Notes: generated from the sequence alone by a model not told the origin. A stretch of DNA of 64,000 nt from Nocardia sp. CC227C (GCF_030767025.1 NZ_JASITE010000023.1:32006-96005); one strand, 5' to 3'; positions 6,803 to 16,113 are shown, counted from the first letter of the stretch. Numbers and translations are program-made.

Positions 6803-8200
6803 GTGAAACTCTTCGACAAGAACCGGACCCCGGGCCCGGAAGACGAGACCTATCCGCCGCTGACCACCCTCGCCTACGGCACCCAGCACATTCTGACCAT
6901 GTACGGCGGGGTCATCGCGCCGCCGCTCATCGTGGGCGGTGCGGCGGGACTGTCGGCGGGGGAGATGGCCCTGCTGGTCACCGCGGGCCTGTTCGTCTCC
7001 GGGTTGGCCACCATGCTCCAGGCGCTGGGCATCGGTCCGGTCGGCAGCAGACTGCCCATCGTGCAGGGCGTGTCGTTCGTGAGCGTCTCCACCATGGTGG
7101 CCATCTCCGAAAGCGGCGGCCTGAGCTCGGTCTACGGCTCCATCATCGTGGCCGGTGTGATCGGCCTGGTGCTGTCGTCGGTCTTCGCGCATCTGGTGCG
7201 GCTGTTCCCGGCGGTGGTGACCGGCACCATCATCACGGTGATCGGGCTGTCCCTGCTGCCGGTCGCGCTGGGCTGGGCCATGGGCGGCGATCCGGCGCAG
7301 CCCGATTACGGGTCCATGGCCAATATCGGCTTCGCGGGTTTGACGCTGCTGGTGATCCTGGTGATCAGCCGGGTCTTCCAGGGCGCGATATCCCGGCTGT
7401 CGATCCTCATCGGACTGGTACTGGGCACCGTGGTGGCCGTGGTGCTGGGCCGCGCCGACTTCTCCGACGTCGGCGACAGCCCGCTGGTGGCGCTGCCACC
7501 GCTGTTCCCGTTCGGTCCACCGACCTTCGAGGTCGGGGCCATCGTCGCGATGACCATCGTGATCCTGGTGATCATGACCGAGGCGACCGCGGACATCCTG
7601 GCGATCGGCGAGATCGTGGAGACCGAGGTCGACACCAAGCGGGTGGCGGCCGGCCTGCGCGCCGATATGGCGTCCTCGGCCTTCGCGCCGCTGTTCGGCA
7701 CCTTTCCGTGCAGCGCGTTCGCGCAGAACGTGGGGCTGGTGGCGCTCACCGGCATCAAGAGCCGGTTCGTCGTGGCCACCGGTGGCCTGGTGCTGATGCT
7801 GCTCGGCCTGGTGCCCGTCATCGGTGCGGTGGTGGCCGCCATCCCGGATCCGGTACTCGGCGGGGCGGCGGTGGTGTTGTTCGGATCGGTTGCGGCCAGC
7901 GGCATCCGGATGCTGGCCCGGGTCCGGTACGAGGACAACCTGAATATGGTGATCGTGGCCGTCTCGATCGCCTTCGGGGTCATACCCATTGCGGCCCCGA
8001 CATTCTGGGACGCGTTCCCGGAATGGCTGGGCGTCGTGATGCACTCCGGTATCAGCGCGACCGCCATTGTCGCCGTACTGCTCAACCTCCTGTTCAACGA
8101 GGTGACCATCGGCAATCGCTCGGGCGCGTCCGTGTTCACCGCGGCCGCCGACGAACGCGACGGGTTCGGCGAACGAATCGACGACGACATCCGGGACTGA
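6803..8200 (+). CDS. NCS2-family urate/xanthine permease
   Basis: A 465-residue membrane protein of the NAT/NCS2 family, distinct from the AzgA-type permease at 1942. It has the first-helix QH pair (GTQH, Gln28/His29) and the NAT signature QNVGLVALTG starting at Gln308, which lines the substrate site in UraA/UapA relatives. Around 14 hydrophobic spans are visible. It follows urate oxidase by 15 bases behind a GAGGGAG ribosome site at GTG 6803. The probable substrate is urate or xanthine, taken up by proton symport, because it is the last gene of the urate operon. No transcription terminator is obvious before the next gene at 8326. Confidence 0.92.
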   Translation: MKLFDKNRTPGPEDETYPPLTTLAYGTQHILTMYGGVIAPPLIVGGAAGLSAGEMALLVTAGLFVSGLATMLQALGIGPVGSRLPIVQGVSFVSVSTMVAISESGGLSSVYGSIIVAGVIGLVLSSVFAHLVRLFPAVVTGTIITVIGLSLLPVALGWAMGGDPAQPDYGSMANIGFAGLTLLVILVISRVFQGAISRLSILIGLVLGTVVAVVLGRADFSDVGDSPLVALPPLFPFGPPTFEVGAIVAMTIVILVIMTEATADILAIGEIVETEVDTKRVAAGLRADMASSAFAPLFGTFPCSAFAQNVGLVALTGIKSRFVVATGGLVLMLLGLVPVIGAVVAAIPDPVLGGAAVVLFGSVAASGIRMLARVRYEDNLNMVIVAVSIAFGVIPIAAPTFWDAFPEWLGVVMHSGISATAIVAVLLNLLFNEVTIGNRSGASVFTAAADERDGFGERIDDDIRD

Positions 8201-8325
8201 ACGCCCGGCTGGACGAATCTACGAAAACAGCCCCGATTCGATTCGGATGTTTGGTGCTCATCGGCCTATCGCGGGCGGTGTGACTCCCGACATACTTTCG
8301 TTCATCGGGGGAGGAAGGAATTGCG

Positions 8326-8706
8326 ATGCCTCTCATTTTCCTGAATGGCGGAGCCATGCGTGGTGGACCGCTCAACCATCTGCTCGCGGGCGCTCCGTTC
8401 GCGGGTGAGGTGAAAACCGCTCCGCACTACCGGTTCTATTCGGTCGGCGACCGGTTCCCGGGCCTGCATCCCGTTTCCGACGGGGGCACCCCGATTGTCG
8501 GGGAATTGTTCGACGTATCGATGGACGTGCTGCGCACCAGCCTGCTTCCGGCGGAGCCGCCGGAACTCGAACTCGGTGTGATCGAACTGGAGGACGGCCG
8601 CTCGGTGCTGTCCATGGTCCTGCGCCGCCCGCCCGTTTCCTATCCGCAGCTGATCGACATCACCGAATTCGGCAGCTGGACGACTTACCGCGAGGGAAAG
8701 AAATGA
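8326..8706 (+). CDS. Stand-alone allophanate-hydrolase C-terminal-like (AtzF-C) protein
   Basis: A 126-residue protein that resembles only the C-terminal domain of allophanate hydrolase AtzF: N-terminal FLNGGAMRGGPLNH, the TAPHYRFYSVGDRFPGLHP segment, GTPIVGELFDVS, and the LELGVIELEDGRSVLSMVL strand. In AtzF this gamma-glutamylcyclotransferase-like domain decarboxylates the N-carboxycarbamate formed by the amidase half. No amidase domain is encoded here. AGGAAGG lies upstream of the ATG. Its stop overlaps the hyi start in ATGA, so it heads the glyoxylate operon. A role in ureide or carbamate handling is plausible, but the substrate cannot be told from sequence. Confidence 0.75.
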   Translation: MPLIFLNGGAMRGGPLNHLLAGAPFAGEVKTAPHYRFYSVGDRFPGLHPVSDGGTPIVGELFDVSMDVLRTSLLPAEPPELELGVIELEDGRSVLSMVLRRPPVSYPQLIDITEFGSWTTYREGKK

Positions 8707-9500
8707 AATACGGACCCGGAGGGTCGCCCCGGAAATTCGACGTCAACTGTTCGATTCTCTTCACCGACCTGCCACTGCTGGAACGGCCCGCGGCGGCCAA
8801 GGCGGCCGGATTCGACGGCGTCGAATTCTGGTGGCCGTTCGGTGCGGATCCGACGCCGGGCGACAAGGAAGTCGACGCCTTCGTGCGCGCCATCGGCGAC
8901 GCCGGGGTGGAATTGGTCGGCCTGAACTTCATCGACCTCATTCCCGCGGGCCGGGGGCTGGTCTCGGTGTCGGGGGAGGAGACCCGATTCCGCGACAATA
9001 TCGAGGTCGCCGTCGGCATCGCCGAGCGCACCGGCTGCAAGGCATTGAACGCCCTGTACGGCAATCGGATTCCCGGTGAGGACGCCGACAAGCAGGACGA
9101 GCTGGCCCTGGAGAACCTCGGCCTGGCCGCCCGCGCCGCCCAGCGCATCGGGGCGACCGTACTGCTCGAGGCGCTCAACTCCTATGAGTCGCAGTCGTAT
9201 CCGATCGTCTCCGCGGCGCAGGCCGTGCGGGTCATCGAACAGGTCGGCGAGACCAATGTGCGCTTCCTCTGCGACCTCTACCACCTGGCCCGCATGGGCG
9301 AGAACCTGACCTCCGTCATCGACACCTGGGCCCGCTACATCGGCCACGTGCAGATCGCCGATTCGCCGGGTCGCGGACGGCCCGGCAGCGGCGTGCTCGA
9401 CTTCGACGCGCTGTTCGCCGCCCTGGACGCCAGCGGCTACGACGGCTGGATCGGCCTGGAATACAAAGACCCCGAACTGGATTGGGAGTGGATCAAGTGA
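8703..9500 (+). CDS. hyi: Hydroxypyruvate isomerase
   Basis: A 265-residue TIM-barrel isomerase. It begins FDVNCSILFTDLPLLERPAAAKAAGFDGVEFWWPF, the Hyi pattern, and carries the metal/substrate residues in LLEALNSYES, FLCDLYHLARMGENL, GHVQIADSPGRGRPGSG and a final WIGLEYKDP. It interconverts hydroxypyruvate and tartronate semialdehyde in glyoxylate metabolism. It overlaps the AtzF-C-like gene by 4 bases upstream and glxR by 4 bases downstream (GTGA), so it belongs to a translationally coupled set. Neighbouring glxR, gcl and glxK agree with the assignment. Confidence 0.94.
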   Translation: MKYGPGGSPRKFDVNCSILFTDLPLLERPAAAKAAGFDGVEFWWPFGADPTPGDKEVDAFVRAIGDAGVELVGLNFIDLIPAGRGLVSVSGEETRFRDNIEVAVGIAERTGCKALNALYGNRIPGEDADKQDELALENLGLAARAAQRIGATVLLEALNSYESQSYPIVSAAQAVRVIEQVGETNVRFLCDLYHLARMGENLTSVIDTWARYIGHVQIADSPGRGRPGSGVLDFDALFAALDASGYDGWIGLEYKDPELDWEWIK

Positions 9501-10372
9501 GCAAGATCGGATTCGTCGGACTGGGCATCATGGGCGGCCCGATGGCCGGACACCTGGTGAAGGCCGGTCACGACGTCACCGTCTACGACGTCAACTCCAC
9601 CGCCATCGACAAGCTGACCACCGTCGGCGCGACCGGCGGCGGCGACATCGCGGAGACGGTGCGCGACAAGGACATCGTCATCACCATGCTGCCGCAGGAC
9701 GAGCATGTGGAGGCGGTGTTCACCGAGGTGCTGGCGCACGCCGCCGAGGGCACCCTCTACATCGACTTCTCCACCATCACCCCGCGCACCGCCGAGTGGA
9801 CCTACACCGAGGGCGCCAAGCGCGGGCTGCGGGTGCTCGACGCCCCGGTCTCCGGCGGCGAGCCCGGCGCGGTGAACGCCACGCTGTCCATCATGGTCGG
9901 CGGCAGCGAGGACGACTTCGCCACCGCCACACCGATCTTCGAGACCGTGGGCAAGACCTTCGAGCTGGTCGGCCCCAATGGGTCCGGTCAGGTCGTGAAG
10001 GCGGCCAACCAGCTGGTGGTGGGCGGCACCTACGCCCTGATCGCCGAGGCCATCCTGCTCATGGAGTCCCTGGGCGCGAACGCCGAGAAGGGCCTCGACG
10101 TGCTCGCGGGCGGGCTGGCGGGCAGCCGCATTCTCGAACTCAAGCGCAAGACCATGCTGGAGCGCAGCTTCCAGCCCGGCTTCCGCATCGACCTGCACCA
10201 CAAGGATATGGGCATCATCCTGGCCGCCGCCCGCCAGGCCGAGGTGCCGATCCCGCTGGGCGCGCAGACCGCGCAGCTCATCGCCGCCGCCCGCGCCATG
10301 GGCCACGGCTCCCTGGACCACTCGGCCCTGCTGCTGGTGGCCGAGGCGCTGGCCGGAAAGGGGCGGGCGTGA
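9497..10372 (+). CDS. glxR: Tartronate semialdehyde reductase (2-hydroxy-3-oxopropionate reductase)
   Basis: A 291-residue beta-hydroxyacid dehydrogenase. It has the N-terminal dinucleotide motif GFVGLGIMGGPMA (5-17), the substrate-binding DAPVSGGEPGA (115-125), and the catalytic lysine in GSGQVVKAANQL (Lys168, Asn171). It reduces tartronate semialdehyde to D-glycerate with NAD(P)H. GTG 9497 is chosen because GGGAG lies 8 bases upstream and the sequence aligns with MSKIGFVG; the earlier TTG 9482 has no ribosome site. Start and stop overlap both neighbours (GTGA), placing it between hyi and gcl. Confidence 0.95.
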   Translation: MSKIGFVGLGIMGGPMAGHLVKAGHDVTVYDVNSTAIDKLTTVGATGGGDIAETVRDKDIVITMLPQDEHVEAVFTEVLAHAAEGTLYIDFSTITPRTAEWTYTEGAKRGLRVLDAPVSGGEPGAVNATLSIMVGGSEDDFATATPIFETVGKTFELVGPNGSGQVVKAANQLVVGGTYALIAEAILLMESLGANAEKGLDVLAGGLAGSRILELKRKTMLERSFQPGFRIDLHHKDMGIILAAARQAEVPIPLGAQTAQLIAAARAMGHGSLDHSALLLVAEALAGKGRA

Positions 10373-12168
10373 CACGGATGCGCACCGTGGACGCGGCCGT
10401 CCTGATCCTGGAGAAGGAAGGCGCGACACAGGCTTTCGGGCTGCCCGGCGCGGCCATCAATCCCTTCTACAGCGCCATGCGGGCGCACGGCGGCATCCGC
10501 CACGTGCTCGCCCGGCACGTGGAGGCGGCCTCGCACATGGCCGAGGGCTACACCCGCGCCCGGGCCGGGAACATCGGCATCTGCGTCGGCACCTCCGGCC
10601 CGGCCGGAACCGATATGATCACCGGACTGTATTCCGCCAGTGCGGATTCCATTCCGATCCTGTGCATCACCGGCCAGGCTCCGGTGGCGAAGCTGCACAA
10701 GGAGGACTTCCAGGCTGTCGATATCGCCTCGATCGCCGCTCCGGTGTGCAAGTGGGCGGTGACGGTGCTGGAGCCCGCGCAGGTGCCCGGCTCCTTGCAG
10801 AAGGCGTTCGCACTCATGCGTTCCGGGCGGCCCGGCCCGGTGCTCATCGACCTGCCCCTCGATGTGCAGCTGGCCGAGATCGAATTCGACATCGACACCT
10901 ACGAGCCGCTGGCGGTGCACCATCCCACCGCCACCCGGGCGCAGGCGGAGAAGGCACTCACCATGCTGGCCGCCGCCGAGAAGCCGCTGCTGGTGGCGGG
11001 CGGCGGCGTGGTCAACGCCGACGCCGCCGAGCTGCTCGTCGAATTCGCCGAGCTGACCGGCGTTCCCGTGGTGCCGACGCTGATGGGCTGGGGCACCATC
11101 CCCGACGACCATCCGCTGCACGCGGGCATGGTGGGCTTGCAGACCTCGCACCGCTACGCCAATGCCACGCTGCTGGAATCGGATTTCGTGCTGGGCATCG
11201 GCAACCGGTGGGCCAACCGTCACACCGGCGGCGTCGAAACCTACACGCGTGGACGCACATTCGTGCATGTCGATATCGAGCCGACGCAGATCGGACGGGT
11301 GTTCGCCCCCGACTACGGCATCGTCTCCGACGCCGGGGCCGCGCTGACGGTGTTCCTGGAGGTGGCGCGGGAGATGGCCGCCGACGGGCGGCTGCCGGAC
11401 CGGTCGAACTGGGCCGCGCAGTGCCGCGAGCGCAAGCGCACCCTGCTGCGCAAGACGCACTTCGACGCGGTGCCGATCAAACCGCAGCGGGTGTACCAGG
11501 AGATGAACCGGGCCTTCGGGTCGGATGTCCGCTACGTCACCACCATCGGCCTGTCGCAGATCCAGGCGGCGCAGCTGCTGCACGTGTACAAGCCGCGGCA
11601 CTGGATCAACGCGGGCCAGGCCGGACCGCTGGGCTGGACCCTGCCCGCCGCGCTCGGGGTGGCCACCGCCGACCCGGACACCCCGGTGGTCGCATTGTCG
11701 GGTGACTACGACTTCCAGTTCCTCATCGAGGAATTGGCGGTCGGCGCGCAGTTCAACATCCCGTACATCCACGTGGTGGTGAACAACTCCTACCTCGGTC
11801 TGATCCGGCAGGCACAGCGGCAGTTCGATATGGACTACTACGTGCAACTGTCGTTCGACAACATCAACAGCCCCGAGGTGGGCGGCTACGGCGTCGATCA
11901 CCTGAAGGTGGCGGAGGGGCTGGGCTGCAAGGCCATTCGCGTCTCCGAACCCGACCGCATCGGGCAGGCGCTCGAGGACGCCAAGAAGCTGATGGCCGAG
12001 CACCGGGTGCCGGTCCTGGTGGAGGTCATCCTCGAACGCATCACCAATGTGTCGATGGGCCTCGAGATCGACAGCATCAACGAGTTCGAGGAGCTGGCCG
12101 GCTCGATGGATGACGCGCCCACCTCCATCGCCGCCCTGGAGTACGAAGCGAGCGGGAGCACGGTGTGA
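10369..12168 (+). CDS. gcl: Glyoxylate carboligase (tartronate-semialdehyde synthase)
   Basis: A 599-residue thiamine-diphosphate enzyme highly similar along its whole length to E. coli Gcl, the usual length being about 593. It joins two glyoxylates to tartronate semialdehyde plus CO2. The position of the cofactor-activating glutamate of most family members is valine here (His50-Val51), as in the E. coli enzyme. The ThDP/Mg site is GDYDFQFLIEEL, with VVNNSYLGLIRQAQ beyond it, in the C-terminal third. GTG 10369 reproduces the family N-terminus (MTRMRTVDAA) and overlaps the glxR stop by 4 bases; the long open frame further upstream is antiparallel noise over glxR. Confidence 0.98.
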   Translation: MTRMRTVDAAVLILEKEGATQAFGLPGAAINPFYSAMRAHGGIRHVLARHVEAASHMAEGYTRARAGNIGICVGTSGPAGTDMITGLYSASADSIPILCITGQAPVAKLHKEDFQAVDIASIAAPVCKWAVTVLEPAQVPGSLQKAFALMRSGRPGPVLIDLPLDVQLAEIEFDIDTYEPLAVHHPTATRAQAEKALTMLAAAEKPLLVAGGGVVNADAAELLVEFAELTGVPVVPTLMGWGTIPDDHPLHAGMVGLQTSHRYANATLLESDFVLGIGNRWANRHTGGVETYTRGRTFVHVDIEPTQIGRVFAPDYGIVSDAGAALTVFLEVAREMAADGRLPDRSNWAAQCRERKRTLLRKTHFDAVPIKPQRVYQEMNRAFGSDVRYVTTIGLSQIQAAQLLHVYKPRHWINAGQAGPLGWTLPAALGVATADPDTPVVALSGDYDFQFLIEELAVGAQFNIPYIHVVVNNSYLGLIRQAQRQFDMDYYVQLSFDNINSPEVGGYGVDHLKVAEGLGCKAIRVSEPDRIGQALEDAKKLMAEHRVPVLVEVILERITNVSMGLEIDSINEFEELAGSMDDAPTSIAALEYEASGSTV

Positions 12169-13343
12169 TCCAACCGCGCGGTGGGGTGAGGAAAGGATGG
12201 CAGGAGGGCCACGTGCTGCTGGCCCCCGACAAGTTCAAGGGGTCGCTGACCGCCCCGCAGGTCGCCGCGCACATCGCGGCCGGGCTCCGGCGCGTGCGCC
12301 CGGAGGTCCCGGTGGTGAGCGCGCCGGTGGCCGACGGCGGTGACGGCACCGTGGACGCCATGGTGGCCGCGGGTTTCGCCCGTCTGCAGACGGGTGTCAC
12401 CGGGCCGGTCGGAGATCAAGTGGCCGCCTCGTTCGCGATGAGGGGCGAGACGGCCGTGGTGGAACTCGCCGAGGCGTCCGGGCTGCGGCGGCTCCCCGAC
12501 CGGCCCACCGCCACCACCAGCCTCACCGCCACCAGCGCGGGCACCGGTGAACTCATGCGCATCGCCGCCGAACGCGGCGCGCGGCGCATCGTGCTCGGCC
12601 TCGGCGGCAGCGCCTGCACCGACGGCGGCGCGGGCATGCTCACCGCCCTGGGGGCCCGGCTGCTCGACGAGGACGGGCAGCCGGTGCCGCCGGGTGGCGC
12701 GGGGCTGCTGCGACTGGCGCGCATCGACATCTCGGACATGATCCGGGTGCCGGTGGTCGTCGCCTCCGACGTGGACAATCCACTGCTCGGGCCGCGCGGC
12801 GCCGCCGAGGTGTACGGGCCGCAGAAGGGTGCGGGCCCGGAGGAAGTAGCCCAGCTGGCCGCCGGATTGGCGCGGCTGGCCGAAATCGTCCGTCGCGATG
12901 TTGGCGTCAACGCGGCGGAGCGCCCGGGAGCGGGCGCAGCGGGCGGCGTGGGTTTCACGGCCCTCGCCGCCCTCGGCGCCACCCTGCGTCCCGGGATCGA
13001 GATCATGTTGGAGCAGTTGGATTTCGACGCGCTGCTCGCGGGTGCGCGGCTGGTGATCACCGGCGAGGGCTCGCTGGACGAGCAGACCCTGCACGGCAAG
13101 GCCCCCATGGGGGTGGCGCGCGCCGCCGCCCGCGCCGAAGTGCCGGTGGTGGCGGTGTCCGGCCAGCGGCTGGTGTCCCGGGAACGGTTGCGCCACCACG
13201 GATTCGAGGATGCCTTCGCACTCACCGATATCGAGTCCGATCCGCAGGTCTGCATGACGCGGGCTGGCGCACTGCTGGAGCGGTTGGCCGCCCGGATCGC
13301 CGAAGCCCGCTTGGAGCGCCCGCTGACCCGAAACCATCTGTAG
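12165..13343 (+). CDS. glxK: Glycerate 2-kinase
   Basis: A glycerate kinase type I of 392 residues from GTG 12165, which overlaps the gcl stop by 4 bases and has GGGAG 6 bases upstream. A second plausible GTG at 12213, behind AGGAGG, would give the usual short family N-terminus (LLAPDKFKGSLTA) and 376 residues. Conserved segments include APVADGGDGTVDAM, LGLGGSACTDGGAGM and the C-terminal TGEGSLDEQTLHGKAP loop. It phosphorylates D-glycerate to 2-phosphoglycerate, delivering ureide carbon to glycolysis. It ends 7 bases before allantoicase. Confidence 0.94.
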   Translation: MIQPRGGVRKGWQEGHVLLAPDKFKGSLTAPQVAAHIAAGLRRVRPEVPVVSAPVADGGDGTVDAMVAAGFARLQTGVTGPVGDQVAASFAMRGETAVVELAEASGLRRLPDRPTATTSLTATSAGTGELMRIAAERGARRIVLGLGGSACTDGGAGMLTALGARLLDEDGQPVPPGGAGLLRLARIDISDMIRVPVVVASDVDNPLLGPRGAAEVYGPQKGAGPEEVAQLAAGLARLAEIVRRDVGVNAAERPGAGAAGGVGFTALAALGATLRPGIEIMLEQLDFDALLAGARLVITGEGSLDEQTLHGKAPMGVARAAARAEVPVVAVSGQRLVSRERLRHHGFEDAFALTDIESDPQVCMTRAGALLERLAARIAEARLERPLTRNHL

Positions 13344-13350
13344 GAGAAAC

Positions 13351-14385
13351 ATGTCGGATTTCACCACCCTGCCGGATCTGGCCCTGCGCACCTATCGCGC
13401 CGGTGTCGTGGCCGCCAGCGACGAATCCTTCGAGGAGCGCGAGAATCTCATCAATCCGTGGGAACCGCGCTTCTCCGCCGAAACCTTCGGCCCCAAGGGC
13501 CAGGAGTACGACGGCTGGGAAACCCGCCGCCGCCGCAGCCCCGGCCACGACTGGGCCGTCATCCGCCTCGGCATGCCCGGCATCATCCGCGGCGTCGTGA
13601 TCGACACCGCCTGGTTCAAGGGCAACTACCCGCCCTTCGCCTCCGTGGAAGCCTGCCGGATATCTGGCTACCCCTCCGCGGCCCAGCTGAACTCCACCGC
13701 CGACTGGGTGGAGATCGTTCCCCGCACGGCGCTGGGCGGTGACGCCAAACACGAGATCCCGGTCTCCGACGACCGCATCTTCACCCACGTCCGCCTGAAC
13801 ATCCACCCCGACGGCGGCGTCGCCCGTCTGCGCGTGCACGGCGAGGTCGTTCCCGATCCGGATCTGCTCGTCGGTCTGACCGTCGACCTCGCCGCCCTGG
13901 CGAACGGGGCCCGCGCATTGTCCTGCTCCAACCTCTTCTACTCGGCGGCCGACAATATGCTGGCCCCCGGCCTGGCCCGCAACCAGGCCGAGGGCTGGGA
14001 AACCGCTCGCCGCCGCGACGACGGCAACGACTGGGCCGTCATTCGCCTGGCCGCGCAGGGCACCCCCGAGCTCATCGAGCTAGACACCACCAACCTGCTG
14101 TTCAATGCCCCCGGCGAGGTGCGGCTGCTCGGCATCGACCACTCCGGCGACGACCCGCTGCCGCCCGCCGATTCCGCCGAATGGTTCGAACTGCTGCCAC
14201 GAACGGCCGTACAGCCCGACACCCCGCACCGCTTCCGCGTGGCGGCGGCGGCGAAACGCCCCGCCACCCACGCCCGGCTGGACATCTACCCGGACGGCGG
14301 CGTCGCCCGCCTGCGCGTCCTGGGTTCGCTCACCCCGGCCGGAACGGAAGCACTCAACGCCCGCTGGGCCGGTACGACGGCCTGA
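13351..14385 (+). CDS. alc: Allantoicase
   Basis: A 344-residue allantoicase made of two homologous jelly-roll repeats. Each contains a DGWETRRRR / EGWETARRRDDGNDWAVIRL block, a VIDTAWFKGN / ELDTTNLLFN block, and an RLxIxPDGGVARLRVxG block (about 137-150 and 309-322). The enzyme cleaves allantoate to ureidoglycolate and urea. GAGAAAC precedes the ATG at 13351. It is the last gene of the long operon from 8326, followed by an intergenic hairpin. Allantoinase and ureidoglycolate lyase, the steps before and after it, are not in this window. Confidence 0.96.
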   Translation: MSDFTTLPDLALRTYRAGVVAASDESFEERENLINPWEPRFSAETFGPKGQEYDGWETRRRRSPGHDWAVIRLGMPGIIRGVVIDTAWFKGNYPPFASVEACRISGYPSAAQLNSTADWVEIVPRTALGGDAKHEIPVSDDRIFTHVRLNIHPDGGVARLRVHGEVVPDPDLLVGLTVDLAALANGARALSCSNLFYSAADNMLAPGLARNQAEGWETARRRDDGNDWAVIRLAAQGTPELIELDTTNLLFNAPGEVRLLGIDHSGDDPLPPADSAEWFELLPRTAVQPDTPHRFRVAAAAKRPATHARLDIYPDGGVARLRVLGSLTPAGTEALNARWAGTTA

Positions 14386-14482
14386 GAACCGTGCCACCCG
14401 CCATCGCCTACCCGGCGGGTTCCAGCGATCCGGACAGCCACAGTGCACCCCTGAACGGATCGCGGTACGACCGCCCGGCCCC

Positions 14483-14517
14483 CTCCGTATCGCTCACCCC
14501 GGGCGACCGATACGGAG
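14483..14517. terminator. Bidirectional hairpin between alc and the Ycf46-like gene
   Basis: CTCCGTATCG (14483-14492) pairs perfectly with CGATACGGAG (14508-14517) around a 15-base loop. It lies roughly midway in the 171-base spacer between converging genes. There is no T tract, so termination is inferred from position and stem quality. Confidence 0.5.
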
Positions 14518-14556
14518 TGGGCCGGTGCGGACCCATCCACGGCGCATCCGGAACGG

Positions 14557-16113
14557 TCACGGCGACGAACCATCCCCGTAGTCCACGGGATTCGCGCCGT
14601 CGAAGTCCGGCCCGGATTCGAGCGGCGACGCGGGTACGGCGTGCAGCTTGGCCCATTCGCGCAGCGCCGTGAGTTCGGCACCCTGCACGGTGGACAGGGG
14701 AGTGGTGTTCCCGGCGGCCCGGAGCAGGTCCGACCGCTCGAGGGGCCGTCGGGCGGAGTAGGCATCGAAAAGCCCGGTGACGACGCACTGTTCGATCTGC
14801 TCGCCCGAGAAGCCCTCGGAAGCCTGGGAGAGGTCGCGGAGCAGGGGAGCGGAGAGCGACAGTCCTGCGGCGGGGCCGGTGAGCCGATCATCGAGATGGA
14901 TACGCCAGATGAATTCGCGTTCGGTCGAATTCGGGAGGTCGACGAAGAACGTCCGGTCGAAACGGCTCCCGCGGAAGAGATCCTGTGGCACATTGTCGAC
15001 GCTGTCTGCGGTGACGATCACGAACACCGGCCGGGTCCGCTCGCGCAACCATGCCAGCATGGTGCCGAAAACCCTTGTGCAGTAGTCACTATCGCCGGTA
15101 ACTGCCCGACCTGCATCGCGCACCCAGAGTACGCAGGGTGCGGCGGCTTCGACCGTGGCCAGGGCGGCGCGCACCTCACGGTCGCTGGCTCCGGCCGTTC
15201 CGCCACACACCCGGCCGAGATCCAGGCGGATGAGCGGCAGTCCCCACTCGGCGGCTATCGCCTTGGTGATCGAGGACTTCCCGCAGCCGGGCGCACCGGC
15301 GAGAAACACTCCCTTGGGGGCGGGCAGACCGTAGGCGGCGGCCTCGGTGAGCCAGTGGTCGCGGTGGCCCAGCAGCCAGGCCGCGAGATTCGCGAGCCCA
15401 CCCACCCGCTCGAGCCGCATAGTCGTCCGAACCGGTTCGAGCACCCCGGACCGGCGCACGGCCTGCGCTTTCCGCTCGAACACGACCTGCACCGCCGACT
15501 CCGTGAGACCGCCGTCCACCATGGCCAGCGCGAACGCCCGCTCGGCCTCGACGAGCGTCAAACCGACCGCCGCCGTAGCGAGCCGGTCGCGTACGGCCTC
15601 CTCGATAACGATGCCCCCGCCCTCCGCCATGCTGTCCAACAGCTCACCGATCTCCGCCGCCGGCGGCAGCGCGAAATCGACCACGGTGACATCCCGTTGC
15701 AACTCCACCGGTATGCGCAGCACCGGAGCCACCACGACCACCGTGCGCGCCACCTCACCGGACCCGAAGTCCCGCACCAGATCTCGTAACGCCCGCACCA
15801 CCTGCGGATCGGCCGGACGCCCGTCGTCACCGAGGAAAGCATGCAGATCGGTACAGACGAACACGGCCCGCTCCACCACCCGCCGAACACCCTGCAACAT
15901 CTGCGCCGGTTCCCGGGTATTGCGTTCGGTCAGCCCACCCGATCGCCGCATTCCCTCCGTGGTCGTCCAGTGCCACAAGGCCCGAGACGGCTCCAACTCA
16001 TCCAGGACCGCGCGGATCTCGCTGAGAACCCGTTGCTCCTCGAAGGTTTCGATATAGATCAGCGGAAAACGAGCCTCGAGGAGACGCGTCAGGGTGCGGC
16101 GAAACGGGTGCAC
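14557..16113 (-). CDS. Ycf46-like AAA+ ATPase with degenerate Walker B
   Basis: A 518-residue protein of the Ycf46 family of AAA+ proteins. The N-terminal domain opens with LLEARFPLIYIETFEEQR, which is diagnostic. The AAA+ core starts with Walker A GAPGCGKSS (273-281). At Walker B the family sequence hhhWIDE is replaced by CVLWVRD (Arg332-Asp333), removing the Mg-binding aspartate. The sensor-1 asparagine is Asp370 (VTADS). The second-region arginine cluster RGSRFDRTFF (381-390) and the C-terminal EGFSGEQIEQ helix are retained. ATP may be bound but poorly hydrolysed. Cellular role unknown; Ycf46 in cyanobacteria is linked to inorganic-carbon use. It is monocistronic, transcribed toward allantoicase. 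Confidence 0.85.
   Translation of the reverse strand: MHPFRRTLTRLLEARFPLIYIETFEEQRVLSEIRAVLDELEPSRALWHWTTTEGMRRSGGLTERNTREPAQMLQGVRRVVERAVFVCTDLHAFLGDDGRPADPQVVRALRDLVRDFGSGEVARTVVVVAPVLRIPVELQRDVTVVDFALPPAAEIGELLDSMAEGGGIVIEEAVRDRLATAAVGLTLVEAERAFALAMVDGGLTESAVQVVFERKAQAVRRSGVLEPVRTTMRLERVGGLANLAAWLLGHRDHWLTEAAAYGLPAPKGVFLAGAPGCGKSSITKAIAAEWGLPLIRLDLGRVCGGTAGASDREVRAALATVEAAAPCVLWVRDAGRAVTGDSDYCTRVFGTMLAWLRERTRPVFVIVTADSVDNVPQDLFRGSRFDRTFFVDLPNSTEREFIWRIHLDDRLTGPAAGLSLSAPLLRDLSQASEGFSGEQIEQCVVTGLFDAYSARRPLERSDLLRAAGNTTPLSTVQGAELTALREWAKLHAVPASPLESGPDFDGANPVDYGDGSSP

Noticed and set aside
5861..8044. A 727-codon minus-strand frame over urate oxidase and the permease
   Set aside because: His/Gln/Arg-rich shadow translation with no domain; the plus strand carries confidently identified genes.
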